Positions 19,695 through 30,317 are shown, numbered from the stretch's first letter. The stretch: DNA of 64,000 bases from DASWJZ01 sp963792885 (GCA_963792885.1 CAWBXX010000006.1:1-64000), one strand, 5' to 3'. The notes: generated from the letters alone by a model not told the origin. Translations and numbers: made by a program.

Positions 19695-20766
19695 ATGCCT
19701 GAAGCCGGTGCGCCGGCCCCGCAGACCGGCGACGACGCCAAAGTGCGGAGCATGTCGGCGACACAGTTGCGGTGGCTTTCGATTGCCCTCGGCATGCTGC
19801 GGGTCGGGCCCTTGCTGATCCTGATCTTGATGATCGTCGTCATCAGCGCGCTGACGCCGCTGTTTCTGCTGCCCCGCAACCTGAGCAACGTGCTGGCGCA
19901 GACCGCCGTCATAGCGATGCTCGCAGTCGGGCAATTCGTCGTCATCGTGGCGCGTGGGATCGATCTTTCGGTCGGCTCCTGCATCGCGCTCTGCACCGTC
20001 GTCGGCGCGCTGGTGTTCCATGCCGTTCCCGGCGCCGATTCAGTGACGGCGTCGATGCTGTCGTCATTGTCTGCATGCTGGCCACCGGCGCCGCTGTCGG
20101 CCTGGTCAACGGCGCGGTCTACGTCTACGGCCGTATGCCGCACCCCTTCATCATCACGCTCGCGACGCTGAGCATCTGCAAGGGCCTCGCCTATCAGCTG
20201 TCGCATGGCCAAAATATCACCGGCGTCGCACCGCTCATTCGCTTCGTCGGCAGCTACCAGATTTTCGGGCTGCCCTTCTCGGCCTTTATCGTGGCCGCCG
20301 TCGCCCTCGCGCTGTACTGGCTGGCGGCAGCTGATCTGGGGACGCTGGATCTTCGCCGTCGGCGGCAACCCCGAGGCGGCCGTCGCGATCGGGCATTCCG
20401 ACGCGCGCCGTGCTGGTGTCGACCTATGTAATCTCGGGCACCTGCGCGGCGGTCGCCGCCATTATCGTCGCCGGCCGCACGAATTCAGGCTCGGGTCTTC
20501 TCGGCGAGCTCGGCGAGCTCGACTTTATCGCCGCGGTGATCATAGGCGGCGCCAGTTTTCTCGGCGGCCGCGGCAATGTCGGCCAAGCCATCGTCGGCGC
20601 GCTGATGATCGGCGTGATGCGCAACGGCCTCAACCTGCTCAATGTCAGCATCTTTTTCCAACTGATCGTCATCGGCATCATCATCGTGCTCGCCGTCGAG
20701 TCCGACGTGCTGCGCGCGTATCTCGAAAACCGCTTCCGCGTGCTCCAGGCGGAAAGCGCGTCATGA
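19695..20766 (+). CDS. Ribose/sugar-type ABC transporter permease, RbsC family (frameshifted)
   Basis: Inner-membrane permease of a CUT2 (ribose/galactose/autoinducer-2) ABC importer. It has the N-terminal helix PLLILILMIVVISALTP, NLSNVLAQTAVIAMLAVGQF, the family motif GIDLSVGSCIAL, MPHPFIITLATLSICKGLA, FAVGGNPEAAVAIGHS and the C-terminal GELDFIAAVIIGGASFLGG plus IGVMRNGLNLL. Three frame changes split it (near 20047, 20335 and 20403). An in-frame GTG at 19689 is an alternative start. Its stop overlaps the ATPase start as ATGA. Confidence 0.85.
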
Positions 20767-21549
20767 GCGTCGAACGCCTTACCAACGGCGGCGCGGACGG
20801 CTCGCGGCCGGTTCTCGAAGTCCGCAATGCCGTCAAACGCTTTGGCGCGGTGCAGGCGCTCGATCAATGTGAGCATCGGCGCTTATGCAGGCGAAGTCCT
20901 TGCGTTGCTCGGCGACAACGGCGCGGGCAAGTCCACGCTGATCAAGTGCATCAGCGGCGTCCATCGCCTCGACAGCGGCGCGGTCCAGCTCGACGGCAAG
21001 TCGCATCCAATTCACTCGCCCGCCGACGCCCGCCGCGCCGGCATCGAGACGGTCTATCAGGACCTCGCCTTGTTCGACAACATGGATGCCACCGGCAATT
21101 TCTACGCCGGACGCGAACTGGCCGGGCCGAGTTGGCTGCCGCGCAGCGTTCAGGCTCTGCGCGCGCGAGGAGATGGAAACTGCGACACGCGAGCTGCTCG
21201 ACCGGCTCAAGGTCGTACTGCCCAGTTTCACCGCACATGTTGGCCTCATGTCGGGCGGCCAGCGTCAGGCCGTCGCCGTGGCGCGCGCAGCTGCTTTCGC
21301 CCGCAAGGTGGTCGATCCTGGACGAGCCCACTGCGGCTCTCGGGCGTGCGCGAGTCTCGTCAGGTGCTCGGCCTCGTCGAGCGCCTGCGCGACGATGGCA
21401 ACGCAGTGATCCTCATCACCCACAACATGGAGCAGGTCGTCGACTATGCCGACCGCGCCGTGGTGCTGCGGCGCGGGCGCAAGGTCGGCGAGATCACGCC
21501 ATCCGCGGCCACCCGCCAGGACATCGTTTCAATGATCGTCGGTGCCTGA
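20763..21549 (+). CDS. Ribose-type ABC transporter ATPase, single domain (frameshifted)
   Basis: ATP-binding subunit with one nucleotide-binding domain of about 262 residues. Motifs: Walker A GDNGAGKSTLIKCISG, Q-loop region ETVYQDLALFDNMD, an ABC signature reading MSGGQRQAVAVARAAA, Walker B ILDEPTAAL and the switch His in ILITHNMEQV. Four or more frame changes occur (near 20867, 21172, 21313 and 21345). Most CUT2 ATPases (RbsA) are double; a single-domain form working as a dimer (FrcA-like) fits here. It sits between permease and binding-protein genes. Confidence 0.83.
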
Positions 21550-21635
21550 GGCGCTGGGAAAGGATGCGGCCGGTCAGTTCGCGCAGCCGCCATCCGGAAC
21601 ATGAATCGCGAACGTGGCTTCGTTGGAGGAATCCT

Positions 21636-22574
21636 ATGCTGAAGAAGAGCCTTACCATATGTGTTTGCCGCCACGCTCATGGCCGGTGCTGCCGGCCTGT
21701 CGCACTGCCCGTGCCGATGACCAGATCAAGATTGGCTTCATCGTCAAGTTTCCCGGTGGCTTCTTCGACATCCTGCAGGGCGGCGGCAAGACTTTCGCCG
21801 ACGCACACCCGGATGTGCAGATCGATCTTCGGGCAGTCGAAATCGGCGACCGACGTCGAAGGCCAGATCGCCCTCGATCGAGTTGATGGTGACCCAGGGC
21901 GTGCAAGGGCATTGCCATCACCCCAGTCGATCCGGCGATCACCCCGGCGCTCGACGCGGCCGTCGCTGCCGGCGTCAAGGTCGTGCTGATGGACAACGAC
22001 ATTCCGGACTGGAAGGGCAAGACGGCGCTCGTCGCGACCGACAACTTCGCCGGGGGAAAGCTGGCCGGGCGAATACCTGAAGGCTCGCATTCCGGCCGGC
22101 GCGACTGTCGGCCAGATCGCCGGCGTCCCTGGAGTGCCGTCTCTAGACGACCGCCTCAAGGGCATGGCCGAAGGTCTGGGCGAAGGCTACAAGATCGTCG
22201 GCGGCAACGTCTCCACGGGCTGCGGCGCTGAAAAGGCGGTGGGGGCTGCCGAAGACATCCTGACCGCCAACCCCGACGTGGCGGCCTTTTACGGCGCCTG
22301 CCAGGGTCCGACAGAAGGCGCCATCTCGGCGCTGGCCAATGCCAACATCGATCCGTCCGAGGTCATCGTGGTCGGCTTCGACGGCGCCGACTCCGAACTG
22401 GAAGCGATCGCCCAAGGCACCGAGGCCGCCACCGTCATGCAGTTCCCCGATAAGATTGGCGAGCTGGGTGTCGCGACACTCTACAAAGCCATCAATGGTG
22501 AACAGGTTCCGGCCTTCGTTGACACCGGCACCGCCCTTATCACCCAGGACAATCTGGACCAGTTCCGGAAGTGA
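21636..22574 (+). CDS. Ribose/xylose-type periplasmic sugar-binding protein (frameshifted)
   Basis: Periplasmic binding protein of the CUT2 importer. The ATG at 21636 has GGAGG 8 bases upstream. After a signal peptide (MLKKSLTI, then ATLMAGAAGLS), the mature part starts DDQIKIGFIVKFPGGFFD. Later pieces are GIAITPVDPAITPALDAA, VVLMDNDIPDWKG, GQIAGVPGVPSLDDRLKGM, YGACQGPTEGAISALA and VIVVGFDGADSELEAI, all typical of the Peripla_BP_4 fold. Frame changes fall near 21660, 21845, 21900 and 22070. It is third in the permease-ATPase-receptor order. The ligand is probably a sugar or polyol, given the dehydrogenase downstream. Confidence 0.83.
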
Positions 22575-22696
22575 TGCGGATACTCAAGAGCGAGGTTACA
22601 CTCGCCGCTTTCCCGCCACAGTATAAGAACCGAAGGCCGGCGCGTGTCGGCCCTCACCCCCTTCCGCGCCCGGCGCCGTGATTTGAGGGAAATTGC

Positions 22697-23707
22697 GTGG
22701 ACGCCCTTGTCTGCTCCCAGCCCGGGAGCCTGGAACTGGTGCAGATGCCGGATCCTCCGGCCGGCTCGGACGCCGTTCTGGTGCGTCCGCGGCGGGTCGG
22801 AATTTGCGGCACCGATTATCATATCTACCAGGGCAAGCATCCCTATCTGCAGTACCCGCGGGTCATGGGACACGAGCTCGCTGTGGAGGCGGTCGAGGCG
22901 CCAGCCGGTTCGGGCGTCAGGCCAGGCGAGATCTATGTCGTCAATCCATATATTTCCTGCGGACGCTGCATCGCCTGCCGCGCGGGAAAACCCAATTGCT
23001 GTGTCAGCATCTCAGTGCTCGGGGTGCACCAGGACGGAGGCATGGCGGAGCTTCTGTCGCTTCCGGCGGCAAACCTCGTCGCTGCCGAAGGGCTGTCCGC
23101 GGACGAGTGCGCATCGGTCGAATTTCTCTCCATCGGGGCGCATGCTGTGCGGCGCAGCGGCGTTGCGAACGGCGACAACGTGCTCGTCGTCGGCACCGGG
23201 CCGATCGGGCTGGGCGTAGCTCTCTTCGCGCGCCTGGCGAGCGCCAATGTCTTTGTGTTAGATCGCGACCCGGAGCGGGCGGCCACGGCGCAAGCCATCA
23301 CGGGAGCATCCGCGCTCTCCGCGACCGACGAGCCACGAAAATCGGTCGAGGCGGCGACGAGGGGCGAAGGATTCGATGCGGTTTTCGACGCCACCGGCAC
23401 CGCCGGGGCGATGGAGGCAGGCTTCGACCTCGTAGCGCACGGCGGACGCTATGTGTTCGTAAGCGTCGTCAAGGAGGCGATAACGTTCCGGGACCCGGAC
23501 TTTCATCGCAAGGAGATGACGCTCTACGCAAGCCGCAACGCGACGACGGAGGATTTCAGCCGCGTCATCGCGGCAATTCGGGCGCGTGATGTTCCGGCCG
23601 ATCGTCTGATCACCCACCGCACCACATTGACGGCCGCGGTGCGTGACATTCCGATCTGGGCCGCCCAAAAGGCAGGCCTCATCAAGGCGCTTGTCGAAAT
23701 CGCGTGA
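22697..23707 (+). CDS. Zinc-dependent dehydrogenase, sugar/polyol MDR type
   Basis: Intact 336-residue medium-chain dehydrogenase. Catalytic zinc ligands are visible in GICGTDYH and the GHE of RVMGHELAVEA. The structural-zinc lobe has CGRCIACRAGKPNCC and the cofactor site is VVGTGPIGLGVAL. It resembles RspB/L-galactonate or L-threonine-type dehydrogenases. The start is GTG with GAGG upstream. It lies 122 bases after the sugar receptor in the same direction, so it likely oxidises the sugar acid or polyol brought in by the ABC system. Confidence 0.82.
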   Translation: MDALVCSQPGSLELVQMPDPPAGSDAVLVRPRRVGICGTDYHIYQGKHPYLQYPRVMGHELAVEAVEAPAGSGVRPGEIYVVNPYISCGRCIACRAGKPNCCVSISVLGVHQDGGMAELLSLPAANLVAAEGLSADECASVEFLSIGAHAVRRSGVANGDNVLVVGTGPIGLGVALFARLASANVFVLDRDPERAATAQAITGASALSATDEPRKSVEAATRGEGFDAVFDATGTAGAMEAGFDLVAHGGRYVFVSVVKEAITFRDPDFHRKEMTLYASRNATTEDFSRVIAAIRARDVPADRLITHRTTLTAAVRDIPIWAAQKAGLIKALVEIA

Positions 23708-23793
23708 TCTGGCGTTCTGGCGGCGCGCCGAAGAGCGCGGTCCTTCAGCACGCCAAGACCCCACGCCGATCCAGGTCGAAGAGGAAGGCTTGT

Positions 23794-24720
23794 CTATCCT
23801 GCTCGTCGTTTCGGTTTGGCGTGGGCGGAACAAAGGTGCTGAAGAATGCCGACAAGCGCTTTCGCAGCCGGACTGAGCTCGGCCCCCCGGCGGTTGATCA
23901 GGCCAGCTTGGCGCAGAGCGCGCGTGCCGGCAATCTCGATCGGCACGATGAAGCCTGGATCGAGTGCACTGAGATGGGCGGCGGCGTGATAGCTCAAATA
24001 TTGACTGCCGCGCATCAAGGCGAATTTCAACGGAATAACATCCGTTTCGATCGCCGCGACGGGTGCCGGAAGGCCGGCGGCACGAAGCACATGCTGCAGG
24101 CGTCCAACCATATAAGTCGTGGCCGGCGGGAGAATCCAGGGATGGGCCAAAAGGTCTTCGACCTTGGCGCGACGGCGGCGGCGAAGCGGATGCCCGACGT
24201 CTGCAATCACGCAATATTCGTCAGCCAGGAGCGGCTGCCACGCAAGTTCCGGCTCGAGCCGGGGAGCTTCCGGAACCGCGGCCAAGACGAAGTCGAGCGC
24301 ACCGCTCTTCAATTGCTCTTTCAGCTGGTCGTCGCCGCCGCCGGTCACGTGGATGCGGACGCCCGGACGGCTCGCGCGTAGCGCTGAGATCGCATCCGGA
24401 AGGACGGCATCCTGCCAGGAAGGGCCGGCCCCGATCTTCACAAAGCCCGCGCCGCCCGTGCGAAGCGCATCGACTTCCACGCGCGCTGCCTGGAGTGCCG
24501 CCTTCACGTCCCTCGCGTGCCGCAGCACCGCTTTGCCGTAGACGGTCGGCGTCACACCCCGTGCGCGCCGGTCAAAGAGCGGTGCGCCAAATGAATCCTC
24601 CAGGCGTCGGATCGCTTTGGTCAGCGCCGGCTGCGTGATGCCGAGCTCCTGGGCGGCCGCGCGCAGCGAGCCGTGCGCCACGGCAGCGAGGAAATAGTCG
24701 ACGGTGCGCAAATCGAACAT
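23794..24720 (-). CDS. LysR-family transcriptional regulator
   Basis: Intact 308-residue LysR protein. The helix-turn-helix is at 1-60 (MFDLRTVDYFLAAVAHGSLR, TQPALTKAIRRLEDSFG, LFDRRARGV). The effector domain runs from about 90 to 290. It is divergent from the ABC-binding-protein/permease/ATPase/sulfatase genes with a 126-base gap, so it probably regulates them. A weak dyad lies next to its start. Confidence 0.88.
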   Translation of the reverse strand: MFDLRTVDYFLAAVAHGSLRAAAQELGITQPALTKAIRRLEDSFGAPLFDRRARGVTPTVYGKAVLRHARDVKAALQAARVEVDALRTGGAGFVKIGAGPSWQDAVLPDAISALRASRPGVRIHVTGGGDDQLKEQLKSGALDFVLAAVPEAPRLEPELAWQPLLADEYCVIADVGHPLRRRRRAKVEDLLAHPWILPPATTYMVGRLQHVLRAAGLPAPVAAIETDVIPLKFALMRGSQYLSYHAAAHLSALDPGFIVPIEIAGTRALRQAGLINRRGAELSPAAKALVGILQHLCSAHAKPKRRAG

Positions 24721-24846
24721 TGATAACCGCCGGTAATCGTACGTGTTCCCATTTGTGCTTGCCAGCTTTCCGGGTGACGATCAATCTTTTAGCGCAAGTC
24801 GAAACGACAGCACGCACCCCTACAGGGAGCTTCAAGGGAGGACGCC
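24721..24846. promoter_or_regulatory. Divergent promoter region, LysR / ABC operon
   Basis: Gap between the LysR gene and the binding-protein gene. Next to the LysR start is GATAACC-GCC-GGTAATC (24722-24738), an imperfect inverted repeat of the size expected for a LysR site. A strong ribosome binding site (GGGAGGACGCC) precedes the ATG at 24847. Confidence 0.4.
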
Positions 24847-25905
24847 ATGAAGAGACTGCCACGTCGGACGATCCTGAAGGGCATGGCTGCGGCGCCAATC
24901 ATGTTGACCGGGCGAAGCAGCTGGGCCGCCGCAGGCGTGCCGACGATGCCGTCCGAGATCGACATCGACAAGGCGAAGGCCGAAGGGAAGGTTCAGCTCT
25001 ACACGAGCCTTGACACGAAGATCGTCGACGCGATCGTCGGGCCGTTCAAGGAGAAGTACGGGATCAGCGTCGAATACTTCCGCGGCGGCTCCGCGGACGT
25101 GACCTCGAAGGTGCTCGCCGAAGCCGACGCCGGCCACATTCAGGCCGACCTCGTCGACGCATCGGACCTCGCCGCTCTGCTTCTCATGAAAGAGCGCGGG
25201 CTCCTGCTCGAGAAGAAGTCCGACGCGGATTCTGCGGTCTCCGCCGACCTTCGCGATCCGGACGGCACCTGGATGGCCGACCGGCTGACGCAGGGCGTGA
25301 TCCAGTTCAACACGACCGAGTTCGGCGGCGACAAGGCTCCGAAGACCTGGGCCGACCTGACCGAACCGGCGATGTCGGAACGGCTGACCTTCTTCAGCAG
25401 CGCCAACGGCGACGGTGCGCCGCGTCTCTACACGTTGGCCAAGTACTTCGGCTGGGAGCTTCTCGAGAAATTCGCTGCCAACAAGCCGCTCCGTGTGGCC
25501 TCGCCGCAGCTCGTGACGCAGATCCTGGAGAGCGGCGAGCGCGGCGTCGCGTTCGCGACCAACGACAACATCGCCTGGCGCTCAAAGGGACAGGGAAAGC
25601 CCACCGACTACGTCTATCCTCCCGAGGGGGTGCCGACGGAACCGGGTGCCGTCGGCCTGGTCAAGGGATCGGCCAACCCGAACGCCGCTTTCCTCTTCCA
25701 CGAGTTCTGGATGAGCAAGGAGGCGCAGACGTTGCTCGTCGGCGGCGGAAAGTACTCCAGTCGCGTCGACGTCGATCCGCCGAAGGGCAGCACGCCGCTC
25801 GGCGACCTGAAGCTGCTCACGCTCGACTACGCGGAGTACAAGCGCGAGCGTCAGAACATCCTGCAGCGCATGACCGACGTCTTCGGCGGAGAGTGGGGTA
25901 TCTGA
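24847..25905 (+). CDS. ABC transporter periplasmic binding protein, iron/thiamine type
   Basis: Intact 352-residue periplasmic receptor of the FbpA/FutA/SBP-6 group. It has a twin-arginine-like signal (PRRTILKGMAAAPIML), then KAEGKVQLYTSLDTKIVDA (the usual LYTS start of iron-type receptors), YGISVEYFRGGSADVTSKV and SGERGVAFATNDN. Downstream are the matching two-domain permease and ATPase. The permease type fits Fe3+ but also phosphonate or organic substrates. Its position before a sulfatase suggests an organosulfate or related compound could be the ligand, which is inference. Confidence 0.82.
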   Translation: MKRLPRRTILKGMAAAPIMLTGRSSWAAAGVPTMPSEIDIDKAKAEGKVQLYTSLDTKIVDAIVGPFKEKYGISVEYFRGGSADVTSKVLAEADAGHIQADLVDASDLAALLLMKERGLLLEKKSDADSAVSADLRDPDGTWMADRLTQGVIQFNTTEFGGDKAPKTWADLTEPAMSERLTFFSSANGDGAPRLYTLAKYFGWELLEKFAANKPLRVASPQLVTQILESGERGVAFATNDNIAWRSKGQGKPTDYVYPPEGVPTEPGAVGLVKGSANPNAAFLFHEFWMSKEAQTLLVGGGKYSSRVDVDPPKGSTPLGDLKLLTLDYAEYKRERQNILQRMTDVFGGEWGI

Positions 25906-25954
25906 GAAGCGTCACGCCGCCGTCGAAGCGGCGCCGTCGTTGAGGACGAGACCA

Positions 25955-27665
25955 GTGTCGGGTTCATCGGCGCGACGCTTCGCATTGGAAGGAAGCACGG
26001 TCGTCCTTGTGGGCTCGGCCGCGCTTCTTCTTCTGATCGTCGGCTATCCGCTGCTGTGGATCGTGCTCGCGGCGTTCGGCGTTCCGACCGACTTCCAGCT
26101 CGGCCACATCGCCGGAATTTTTTCGCGCTCGCAGAACTACGGCGCACTGGTCAACACACTGATACTGGCGTTCGGCGCCGGTGCCCTGAGCGTCCTCCTC
26201 GGGGTACCGCTGGCGTGGGCGGGCGCGCGCAGCGACATGCCGCTTCGCGGCTCGCTGCAGGCGCTTGTCGCGCTCTCCTACATAACGCCGCCCTATCTGA
26301 CGGCGATCGCCTACATCATCCTGCTCGGTCCGGATGCCGGCTACTTCAACCGCATCCTGCAATCGCTCACCGGCGCCGCGCGCGGCCCGATCGACATCTT
26401 CAGCATGGGCGGCGTCATCTTCGTCATCGCCATGCACGTCTTCCCTTTCACCTTCTTCATGACCTACGCGGCGCTTCGTTCCGTGGACGCCTCCTACGGG
26501 GAGGCTGCGCGACTTCTCGGGGCGCGACGCCTCAGCGTGCTATTGCGGGTGGATCTGCCGCTGGTCGCGCCCGCGATCACCGGCGGCGCGCTTCTTTCGG
26601 CGATCGAACTCGATGGCGCTTTTCGGGCCGCAGGCGTTCCTCGGCCTGCCGGCGCAGATCACGTTTCTTCCGACGCGCATCTACGGTGTGATCGGTGCCT
26701 ATCCGCCGCGCTGGTCCGAGGCATCGGCGCTTTCGCTGGCGCTCGTTCTGCTGACGGCGGTCGGCCTGCTCCTGCAGCGCGGCTACCTTGAGCGCCGCTC
26801 GCATACGACGGTTGGCGGGCGCGGCCTGAGGATCGAGCCGACCCGCCTCGGGAACTGGAAATGGCCGCTGCTCGGATTTTGCGGCGCCGTCGTGTTCCTG
26901 AGCGCCGTTGCGCCGGTCGTCGTTCTGGTCGTCGCGGCATTCAGCCGGAGCTGGATCGCGGGTCTCGTGCCGGGAAATTTCACGCTCGAACACTTCAAGG
27001 AGGCGCTCGTCAGCAACCAGATCGCCGGCCGCGGAATCTTCAACAGTTTCCGCCTCGCTGCCGTCGCCGGAATATGCGCGACGCTGGTCGGCGCCGCCGT
27101 CGCCTACATCGATCTGCGCACGCGCGCCCGCGGACGCCGTCTTCTCGACTATCTGGCGATACTTCCGCTCGGTCTGCCCGGGACGGTGATGGCGGTCGGC
27201 GTGCTGTTGGCGTTCATCCGTCCGCCTTTCGCCATCTACGGGACGATCTGGATCCTGCTCGTCGCCTACGTCGCACGCTTCGTGCCGCTCGCGGCGCGCA
27301 GCGCGAACGCCACGCTGAGGCAGATCGATCCCTCGCTGGAGGAGGCGGCGCGCATCTCCGGCGCGTCGCGCCTCGGCGCCATGTGGCATGTCCTCCTGCC
27401 GCTCAGCCGATCAGGTCTCGCGGTCGCGTTTCTCCTTGTTTTCATCCCCGCCCTGAGCGAGCTCAGCGCGACCATCCTGCTTTATACCGGTGGAACCGAG
27501 ACCATCGCCGTCGCCATCTACCGGCTTAACGATCTCGGCCAGCTCGAAGTGGTCGCCGCGCTTGCGGTCTTCGTCATCACGGTGACGTTGCTGGTCAGCC
27601 TGCCTTTGAACTACCTGATGTCGCGCGCCCAGATCGCTCCAGCGGCCAACGCGACACCGATCTGA
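25955..27665 (+). CDS. Iron-type ABC transporter permease, two-domain FbpB-like (one frameshift)
   Basis: Inner-membrane permease of about 570 residues with two BPD-type halves. The first half has ALVALSYITPPYLTAIAYII and the EAA-like loop SVDASYGEAARLLGARRLSV. The second half has GIFNSFRLAAVAGICATL, ILPLGLPGTVMAVGVLLAF and a second EAA loop, IDPSLEEAARISGASRLGA. A single frame change lies near 26610, where MALFGPQAFLGLPAQ continues in another frame. The GTG at 25955 with GAGGA upstream is the likely start; a TTG at 25940 is an alternative. It lies between the receptor and ATPase genes. Confidence 0.85.
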
Positions 27666-27673
27666 GGTCGCGG

Positions 27674-28789
27674 ATGGCGTTCATAGAGATCAGCGGCCTG
27701 ATCAAGAAGTTCGGCGCCTTTGAGGCGTTGAAGGGCATCGACATCTCCGTCGAGGAGAAGGAATTCGTGACGTTCCTTGGGCCCTCGGGCTGCGGAAAGA
27801 CCACGACGCTTCGCGTGGTCGCCGGCTTTCTCGCTCCGGACGGCGGCTCCGTCACGGTGGGCGGCGAGGTCATCTCCTCGCCGGATCGGGTTGTCCCGCC
27901 GGAACGCCGGCGCATGGGAATGGTCTTTCAGAACTACGCGATCTGGCCGCACATGTCGGTCCACCAGAACGTCGCCTTCGGCTTGCGCTATCTGAAGCTC
28001 GATCGCCGCGAGCAGGCGGCGCGCGTCGAGCAGGTGCTGGCGGCCATGGGGCTCGATGGATTGGAGGGCCGGCATCTGTCGGAGCTGAGCGGCGGTCAGC
28101 AGCAGCGCGTCGCGCTGGCGCGCTCGCTGGTCGTCGAGCCTTCGATCCTGCTCCTCGACGAGCCGCTGTCGAACCTCGACGCCAAGCTTCGCGAGCGCAT
28201 GCGCTCGGAGCTGAAGAGCCTGCAGCGGCGGACCGGCATCACCTTCGTCTATGTCACCCACGACCAGGCCGAGGCGATGGCGCTTTCCGACCGCATCGCG
28301 GTGTTCCACGGGGGAACGGTGCAGCAGGTCGGCGCGCCGCGCGACGTGTACGAGCGGCCGGCCAATCTGTTCGTCGCCGACTTCATGGGGCTCGTGAACA
28401 AGCTACCGGGCGTCGTCGCCGGGCGAAACGGCGCGACCGTGGTCGTCGAGGTCGGCGGGCACCGCCTCGATGCGGTTGTCGGGCATCAAGCCGTCGCCGG
28501 CACCTCCGTGACGCTCGCCATCCGTCCGGAGGCAATTCGGTTCGGCGAAGGCGAAGAGGGCCAGGTCAACCGCCTGCGCGGCGTCGTCACCGAGGCGACG
28601 TTCCTCGGGAGCGTCGTCGACTACCTGGTGGATGTCGGAGGCGCGACGCTGCGGGTGCAGGGCGAGCGTCGCGATTTCCGTCCAGCGGGAAGCGAGGTCG
28701 CACTGAACGTGCCGACTGCCGAGTGCGTGGCGATGCCGAATGCGGAGGGAGCCGGGGTGGCGCCGCCGCTCTCCAAAAATGTCGAGTGA
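27674..28789 (+). CDS. ABC transporter ATPase, FbpC/PotA type
   Basis: Intact 371-residue ATP-binding subunit that energises the two-domain permease. Walker A is GPSGCGKT at 36-43, Q-loop MVFQNYAIWPHMSV, signature LSGGQQQRVALARSL, Walker B ILLLDEPLSNLDAKL and switch His in VYVTHDQAEAM. A C-terminal TOBE domain (about 280-355) fits the FbpC/PotA/UgpC group. The gene starts 9 bases after the permease stop. Confidence 0.9.
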   Translation: MAFIEISGLIKKFGAFEALKGIDISVEEKEFVTFLGPSGCGKTTTLRVVAGFLAPDGGSVTVGGEVISSPDRVVPPERRRMGMVFQNYAIWPHMSVHQNVAFGLRYLKLDRREQAARVEQVLAAMGLDGLEGRHLSELSGGQQQRVALARSLVVEPSILLLDEPLSNLDAKLRERMRSELKSLQRRTGITFVYVTHDQAEAMALSDRIAVFHGGTVQQVGAPRDVYERPANLFVADFMGLVNKLPGVVAGRNGATVVVEVGGHRLDAVVGHQAVAGTSVTLAIRPEAIRFGEGEEGQVNRLRGVVTEATFLGSVVDYLVDVGGATLRVQGERRDFRPAGSEVALNVPTAECVAMPNAEGAGVAPPLSKNVE

Positions 28790-28810
28790 ACAACGGGAAG
28801 TAGCAGGGCC

Positions 28811-30271
28811 ATGTCCGGACACAACGTCGTCTTCATCATGTCGGACGAGCACAGCCGTCGCGTGCTGGGCGCGTACGGAAACGGTGTCGTGCGATCGCCG
28901 AACCTCGATGCGCTCGCCGCAGGCGGAACGCTTTTCGAGAATGCCTATTGCAATTGCCCGATCTGCGTTCCGAGCCGCGCCAGCTTCGCGACCGGCCGCT
29001 ACGTCCACACCATCGGCTACTGGGACAACGCCTTCCCCTATCAGGGGACGCCGCCGTCATGGGGGCATCGGCTGCATCAGACGGGGCATCGATGTGATTC
29101 GATCGGCAAGCTTCACTACCGTGGCAGCGACGATCCGAACGGCTTCGACAACGAGATCCTGCCGCTGCATGTTCTGAACGGCGAAGGCGACATCCAGGGC
29201 ATGCTGCGCCGTCCGCCTCCGACCCGCGACAGCACGCGCCAGCTTGCGGGCGACGCGGGGGCGGGCGAGTCGACCTATCTGAAATACGACCGCAACATCC
29301 GCGACGAGGCGGTTGGCTGGCTGACGAAGGCCGCGCGGACCCGGCCGGACAAGCCGTGGTGCCTGTTCGTCTCCTTCGTCTGCCCGCACTTCCCGCTGGT
29401 GGCGCCGCCGGAGTTCTTCAATCTCTATGATCTCGCGGAGCTGCCGATGCCTCCGCTCCGCGATCCGTCAGAATTCCCCGACCATCCTGTTCTGCACAAG
29501 CTCCGCGAGGTGCAGAACTACGAGGATCATTTCCGCGACGAGGAGCATGTCAGGATCGCCGTTGCGGCGTACTACGGCATGGTCTCGTTCCTCGACGACA
29601 ACATCGGCCGGGTCCTGCGCGCGCTCGACGAAACCGGTCTCGTCGACGACACGCTGGTCGTCTATACGAGCGATCACGGCGACAACCTCGGTACGCGGAC
29701 ATTTTGGGGAAAGTCCAACATGTACGAAGAGTCGGTTGGTGTTCCGCTTATCCTGAGGGGGCCGGGCATTCCCGCCGGGCGGCGCGTCGCCACGCCCGTC
29801 TCTCTCGTCGATGCCTACCCGACGATCGTGAACGCCGTTGGCGAAATTCTTACGGCCGAGGAGCACGCGATGCCGGGCCGCTCGCTGCTCAGCCTGATCG
29901 ACGGCGGTGACGCCGACCGCACCGTGTTCAGCGAGTACCATGCCGTCGGTTCACTTACCGGCATTTTCATGGTGCGGTTTGGCCGGCACAAGTACGTACA
30001 CTACGAGGGCTACCGGCCGCAGCTCTTCGATCTCGCGGCCGACCCGATGGAGACACGCGATCTCGCATTGGAGAGCGGCAATGACGTCGCTCTCGCGGAG
30101 GGCGAGCGGCGGCTGAGGGCGATATGCGACCCCTCGGTCGTGTCGCGAAAGGCGTTCGACGATCAGGAGCGCCGCATCGGCGCGTTCGGCGGCAGAGACG
30201 CAGTGCTCAAACGCGGCAGCTATCCGTACACGCCCGCGCCCGGCGAGGCACCGCGATACTCGAACCAATAG
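28811..30271 (+). CDS. Type I sulfatase
   Basis: Intact 486-residue sulfatase that should hydrolyse a sulfate ester. The formylglycine motif is CVPSR (Cys52), followed by ASFATGRY, so a formylglycine-generating enzyme must act on it; none is encoded here. Metal ligands are likely Asp12 (MSDEH) and the SDHGDN segment. There is no signal peptide, which suggests a cytoplasmic enzyme like choline sulfatase. It is fourth after the ABC transporter with a 21-base gap, so the importer may bring in the sulfated substrate. The exact substrate is unknown. Confidence 0.85.
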   Translation: MSGHNVVFIMSDEHSRRVLGAYGNGVVRSPNLDALAAGGTLFENAYCNCPICVPSRASFATGRYVHTIGYWDNAFPYQGTPPSWGHRLHQTGHRCDSIGKLHYRGSDDPNGFDNEILPLHVLNGEGDIQGMLRRPPPTRDSTRQLAGDAGAGESTYLKYDRNIRDEAVGWLTKAARTRPDKPWCLFVSFVCPHFPLVAPPEFFNLYDLAELPMPPLRDPSEFPDHPVLHKLREVQNYEDHFRDEEHVRIAVAAYYGMVSFLDDNIGRVLRALDETGLVDDTLVVYTSDHGDNLGTRTFWGKSNMYEESVGVPLILRGPGIPAGRRVATPVSLVDAYPTIVNAVGEILTAEEHAMPGRSLLSLIDGGDADRTVFSEYHAVGSLTGIFMVRFGRHKYVHYEGYRPQLFDLAADPMETRDLALESGNDVALAEGERRLRAICDPSVVSRKAFDDQERRIGAFGGRDAVLKRGSYPYTPAPGEAPRYSNQ

Positions 30272-30317
30272 CCGGTGGGACACGTTCGCGCGGCATCCGT
30301 TGAAGGTATGCTGGGCT

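Noticed and set aside
18244..19764. A 506-residue open frame covering the GntR gene on the minus strand.
   Set aside because: Only residues after MKSDTLFK (start 19380) match the family, and similarity moves to another frame near 18870. The ends are chance open sequence in high-GC DNA.
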